From Candidatus Saccharimonadota bacterium (GTDB lineage Bacteria; Bacteroidota; Bacteroidia; B-17B0; Aurantibacillaceae), in the NCBI GenBank assembly GCA_903970545.1, contig CAJCJB010000074.1, forward strand, positions 1 to 33,203: a DNA stretch of 33,203 nucleotides, read 5' to 3'. This document shows, piece by piece, positions 30,651-33,203 of this stretch. The notes below the pieces were generated by a model. That model saw nothing but the letters and a program-made list of their open reading frames with translations. It had not been told where the DNA came from and ran no database searches. Position numbers and translations under genes: made by a program. How positions within the stretch are numbered: position 1 is the stretch's first letter; each line of letters starts with the position of its first letter.

Positions 30651-32234
30651 TTATTGTTTAATAACCTTTACCAATTGTGTGTTGCCATCAGCAATAATTT
30701 TTACCAAATAAACACCTGAAGCTAAACCACTAATATCATTTATAGCTATTGTGCTACCAGATAGGTTATTCATAGTCATAACTTCTTTACCTAATACATC
30801 GGTAAACGATATATTTACCTGACTTGCAATAAGCGGAAGTTTAACGGTTAACTGGTTATTTAACGGATTAGGATAAACATCGGCATGCAAGTTGTTATTA
30901 TAATTTTGAATTCCTGCGCTCGATGCCAAGCATGCAGATGCAAGTTCTGCTCCTGTTAAAGTAGTACAGTTAAGAACTACATCAGTAGAGCAACGTGGCT
31001 CGATATTATAACCGAAATTTGTATAAACGTTACCTATAAAACAATACATGTCTCCGGTAATAGGCTGATAACCCGGGTTACCTGATGAACCTGAAGTTGC
31101 AGTACCGCTTGGAGGATAGAAGCCGTCTTTCAAATCGGCTTCACCTGCTACACCCGATGCATCGGTAATAGTTGCCTGCCCGTAAGAAGCGGTATAAGAA
31201 TTAACAGTTGCGCCCTGTATGTTAATAAGCGTAGACTCATACATTTCCTGAGCATATGTTTGCGTAGTTAAAGCATGAGAAGGGATGTTATAGGTATGGC
31301 TTGTTGCGGTAGATACATCTGTAAAATTAACAATCTGCTGAAACTCAGTCATACTAAAATATTCGGTAACTGCACAACCAAAATTAACGCTATCTCCTAC
31401 TTGCACAAGTGGCGCACTGTTATAATCATACACATAACCGGCAGCCCATAAAGTATCTCCGGCACCTGTGTTTTGTATGTAATAAGCTGTAGCACCAGTA
31501 GCGTCATAATTTATTCCGGTTACAATACCACCTGTCATAGCAACCTGCTGACCCCAAAAAGGTGAGTTGCCATTTGAAGCAGTAGTGTATTGAAGAGAGT
31601 ATAAATTAACAAAAGGTTGTGGAGTATATGGTCTTATCACAACGCTATCAATATCTACGCCCACAATACCAGGAGCCGGGAAAGTTGAGCTGGTATACGT
31701 ACCGGTACTTTTTATTTTTAAAAAGAACTGTGCATTGTTAGTTGTAGTTGGTGCAATAACGGTTAAGTAATTAGGATACCAGCTTTTGCTGCTAATAACA
31801 GCCGGAGGTGCAGCAGCCCAGGTAGATGAAGTAGAACCACCATCGGTAACACCTGCAGCAATATCTCCTTTACCGCGTGCATAAAATGAAATAGCATAGG
31901 CAGTACCTGCAGTAACGCTATAAGTGGTATCAGTAGTTAAGTAACCATAAGTAGTGTTCGTATAGGTAACTTTGACAGCATAGTTACCCGATTGTACAGC
32001 TAGTGTAGGGCTATATGTAGCATTAGTAACTTGAGTAACATGACTTGCTGTAATAGTGCTATTTGCGCCTCCCCAATTGGTTGGTTGGATAGGTGATCCC
32101 GTTGTCCAATGTTCGAAGCCGTCATCTATTACATTGGCACTATACGTGGCAGGTGAATAGATAGCTTGTGCCTGCGTTTTAATGCTGAATAGCATTAACG
32201 CGGCTGCTGTTAGGTTTAATAGTTTTGATTTCAT
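30651..32234 (-). CDS. T9SS-secreted surface protein
   Basis: 527 aa. A signal peptide (MKSKLLNLTAAALMLFSIKTQAQA) precedes a carbohydrate-binding-module-like jelly-roll region (about 30-200: DDGFEHWTTGSPIQPTNW, then AYAISFYARGKGDI). The middle part (about 205-420) reads like an OB-fold domain of the kind found in secreted nucleases and DUF5689 proteins (AYYIQNTGAGDTLWAAGYVYDYN, VGDSVNF, ITDASG). A type A T9SS sorting domain ends it (HADVYPNPLNNQLTVKL ... TQLVKVIKQ). Likely exported to the surface; ligand unknown. It precedes the transposon at its 3' side and follows the next gene by 78 bp. Confidence 0.85.
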   Translation of the reverse strand: MKSKLLNLTAAALMLFSIKTQAQAIYSPATYSANVIDDGFEHWTTGSPIQPTNWGGANSTITASHVTQVTNATYSPTLAVQSGNYAVKVTYTNTTYGYLTTDTTYSVTAGTAYAISFYARGKGDIAAGVTDGGSTSSTWAAAPPAVISSKSWYPNYLTVIAPTTTNNAQFFLKIKSTGTYTSSTFPAPGIVGVDIDSVVIRPYTPQPFVNLYSLQYTTASNGNSPFWGQQVAMTGGIVTGINYDATGATAYYIQNTGAGDTLWAAGYVYDYNSAPLVQVGDSVNFGCAVTEYFSMTEFQQIVNFTDVSTATSHTYNIPSHALTTQTYAQEMYESTLINIQGATVNSYTASYGQATITDASGVAGEADLKDGFYPPSGTATSGSSGNPGYQPITGDMYCFIGNVYTNFGYNIEPRCSTDVVLNCTTLTGAELASACLASSAGIQNYNNNLHADVYPNPLNNQLTVKLPLIASQVNISFTDVLGKEVMTMNNLSGSTIAINDISGLASGVYLVKIIADGNTQLVKVIKQ

Positions 32235-32312
32235 TTTGATTTGGTTTTTTTGATTTGGTTTTTACTTATTTAGATTTATGTTTTATTTTACTTATGTTAT
32301 TTGATTTCTTGT

Positions 32313-33203
32313 TTAATAATTTCTAAGAACTAAGGTGCCTAACCAATAAGTACTCCCTGTAGAATCGGGATACAGAGTTTCATTGACCGTACTGCTTTGA
32401 TACCTGAAAGCTAAATAAAAATGAGGTTGTGGATTTGCTAGATGAATAGCAACAGGTCCTGCAGTAAATGGACCCGGGCGAGTACTACTTGCATATTGAA
32501 AGTTAGGAGAACTGGCCGTACCTGAAGTATGAGGGATATAAGAAAATTGACTGGATATGTCTGTCCATTGAGAAGGAATTATATGTGTGCCATCAAAGGT
32601 ATTAGATACCAGTACGCTCAGCAATCTGTCGTTTGTTCCATAGGTTAACCCACATGAAAAATCAATATATTTTGATGGGTTTGTTCCGGTAGCACCACTG
32701 GTAGCATAGTTATGATCAACAATAGGGGGGCTTATCAACCAAATATCATTTCTAACCGTGCTTGTGTTATAATTAGAAACCGAAGGGTTGTAACTAAAAT
32801 TAGGTGTATTAGGGGTGGTAGGTGGGTTACAAAATTGGCAATTGGTTACAGTTGGGCTCCCCCATTTACCTCCAACCCAACACATGTTACCCTGTATATC
32901 GAAGGTTTGCCATCCGGCAGTCATTACAGTATAGTTACTTACTAAGCCTGCACAAGAAAAGTTTTGGGTAATAGAGTCATAAACCGTTTGGAAGTAAGGT
33001 GCGGTGTAAGGTGCAGTTGCAGTATTAGCCCAACTCATATCGGCATAAGAACGGATGTTTAGCTGCATAGTGCCATATAAATTAGCAATAGCCACAATAT
33101 TGCCACTATTATTAGGAATAAGATAAGAATTGTTTGCAAAGTTAGAGTAACCACTGTTATAAGCCACAAAAGTATTTCCGGCAGCATCGCACACAAATTT
33201 ATT
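32313..33203 (-). CDS. Secreted DUF5689 / choice-of-anchor J protein, 5' end outside window
   Basis: At least 296 codons; the frame is open to the window edge (NKFVCDAAGNTF), so the start and signal peptide lie outside. The N-terminal part (NIVAIANLYGTMQLNIRSYADM) is OB-fold-like, as in DUF5689. The C-terminal part (WLISPPIVDHNY, KYIDFSCGLTYGTNDRLLSVLVS, then HFYLAFRYQSS) matches the choice-of-anchor J jelly-roll of Bacteroidota surface proteins. There is no T9SS sorting domain at its C terminus, in contrast to the downstream gene. Both lie in the same direction and may be co-expressed. Confidence 0.75.
   Translation of the reverse strand, partial: NKFVCDAAGNTFVAYNSGYSNFANNSYLIPNNSGNIVAIANLYGTMQLNIRSYADMSWANTATAPYTAPYFQTVYDSITQNFSCAGLVSNYTVMTAGWQTFDIQGNMCWVGGKWGSPTVTNCQFCNPPTTPNTPNFSYNPSVSNYNTSTVRNDIWLISPPIVDHNYATSGATGTNPSKYIDFSCGLTYGTNDRLLSVLVSNTFDGTHIIPSQWTDISSQFSYIPHTSGTASSPNFQYASSTRPGPFTAGPVAIHLANPQPHFYLAFRYQSSTVNETLYPDSTGSTYWLGTLVLRNY

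Overview
The window comes from a member of the Bacteroidota. Four lines of evidence agree: type IX secretion (T9SS) C-terminal sorting domains on several proteins, promoters of the TTG-N20-22-TAnnTTTG type, few purine-rich ribosome binding sites, and core proteins of Bacteroidota character. It looks like an environmental chromosome; genus and species cannot be given from this window.

Positions 1-20000 are mostly housekeeping: pyruvate dehydrogenase E1 beta, an APC amino-acid permease, thioredoxin, a DUF58 protein, RecN, an S41 protease, a Rieske-like lipoprotein, a TPR protein, PaaD, a DsbD-like protein, a RelE/ParE toxin-antitoxin pair, dihydroorotate dehydrogenase, a PadR-PspC pair, an MltD-like lytic transglycosylase and RecA. 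Between them lie a frameshifted T9SS pseudogene (9347-10085), a short 21-bp tandem array (10105-10244), a GC-rich palindrome inside the transglycosylase signal peptide, and a hairpin-ended element upstream of recA.

Positions 20000-23800 hold an AT-rich orphan SIR2-like gene, a striking tandem array with a strict 21-bp period (about 24 units, 21246-21749), the RNase P RNA gene with its promoter, and a T9SS-exported phospholipase D-like protein. The two 21-bp arrays differ in unit sequence but begin with nearly the same 21-bp leader. Its three differences are all synonymous in one reading frame.

Positions 23890-30613 form what I read as one 6.7-kb transposon. It has perfect 29-bp terminal inverted repeats, TA on both sides, an IS630-like DDE transposase at the left end, and a hairpin just inside each end. 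It appears to have inserted into the loop of a transcription terminator, whose two arms now lie 6.7 kb apart. Cargo: a short DUF2130 nuclease-like protein, two small XRE regulators, an uncharacterised three-gene operon, a ParB-like gene and a D12 adenine methylase gene joined out of frame by a deletion, and an ankyrin membrane protein divergent from an XRE gene across two operator-like palindromes. Cargo on this scale is unusual for an IS630-type element and suggests defence or addiction functions.

Positions 30651-33203 return to T9SS-secreted surface proteins. The last one runs off the window.
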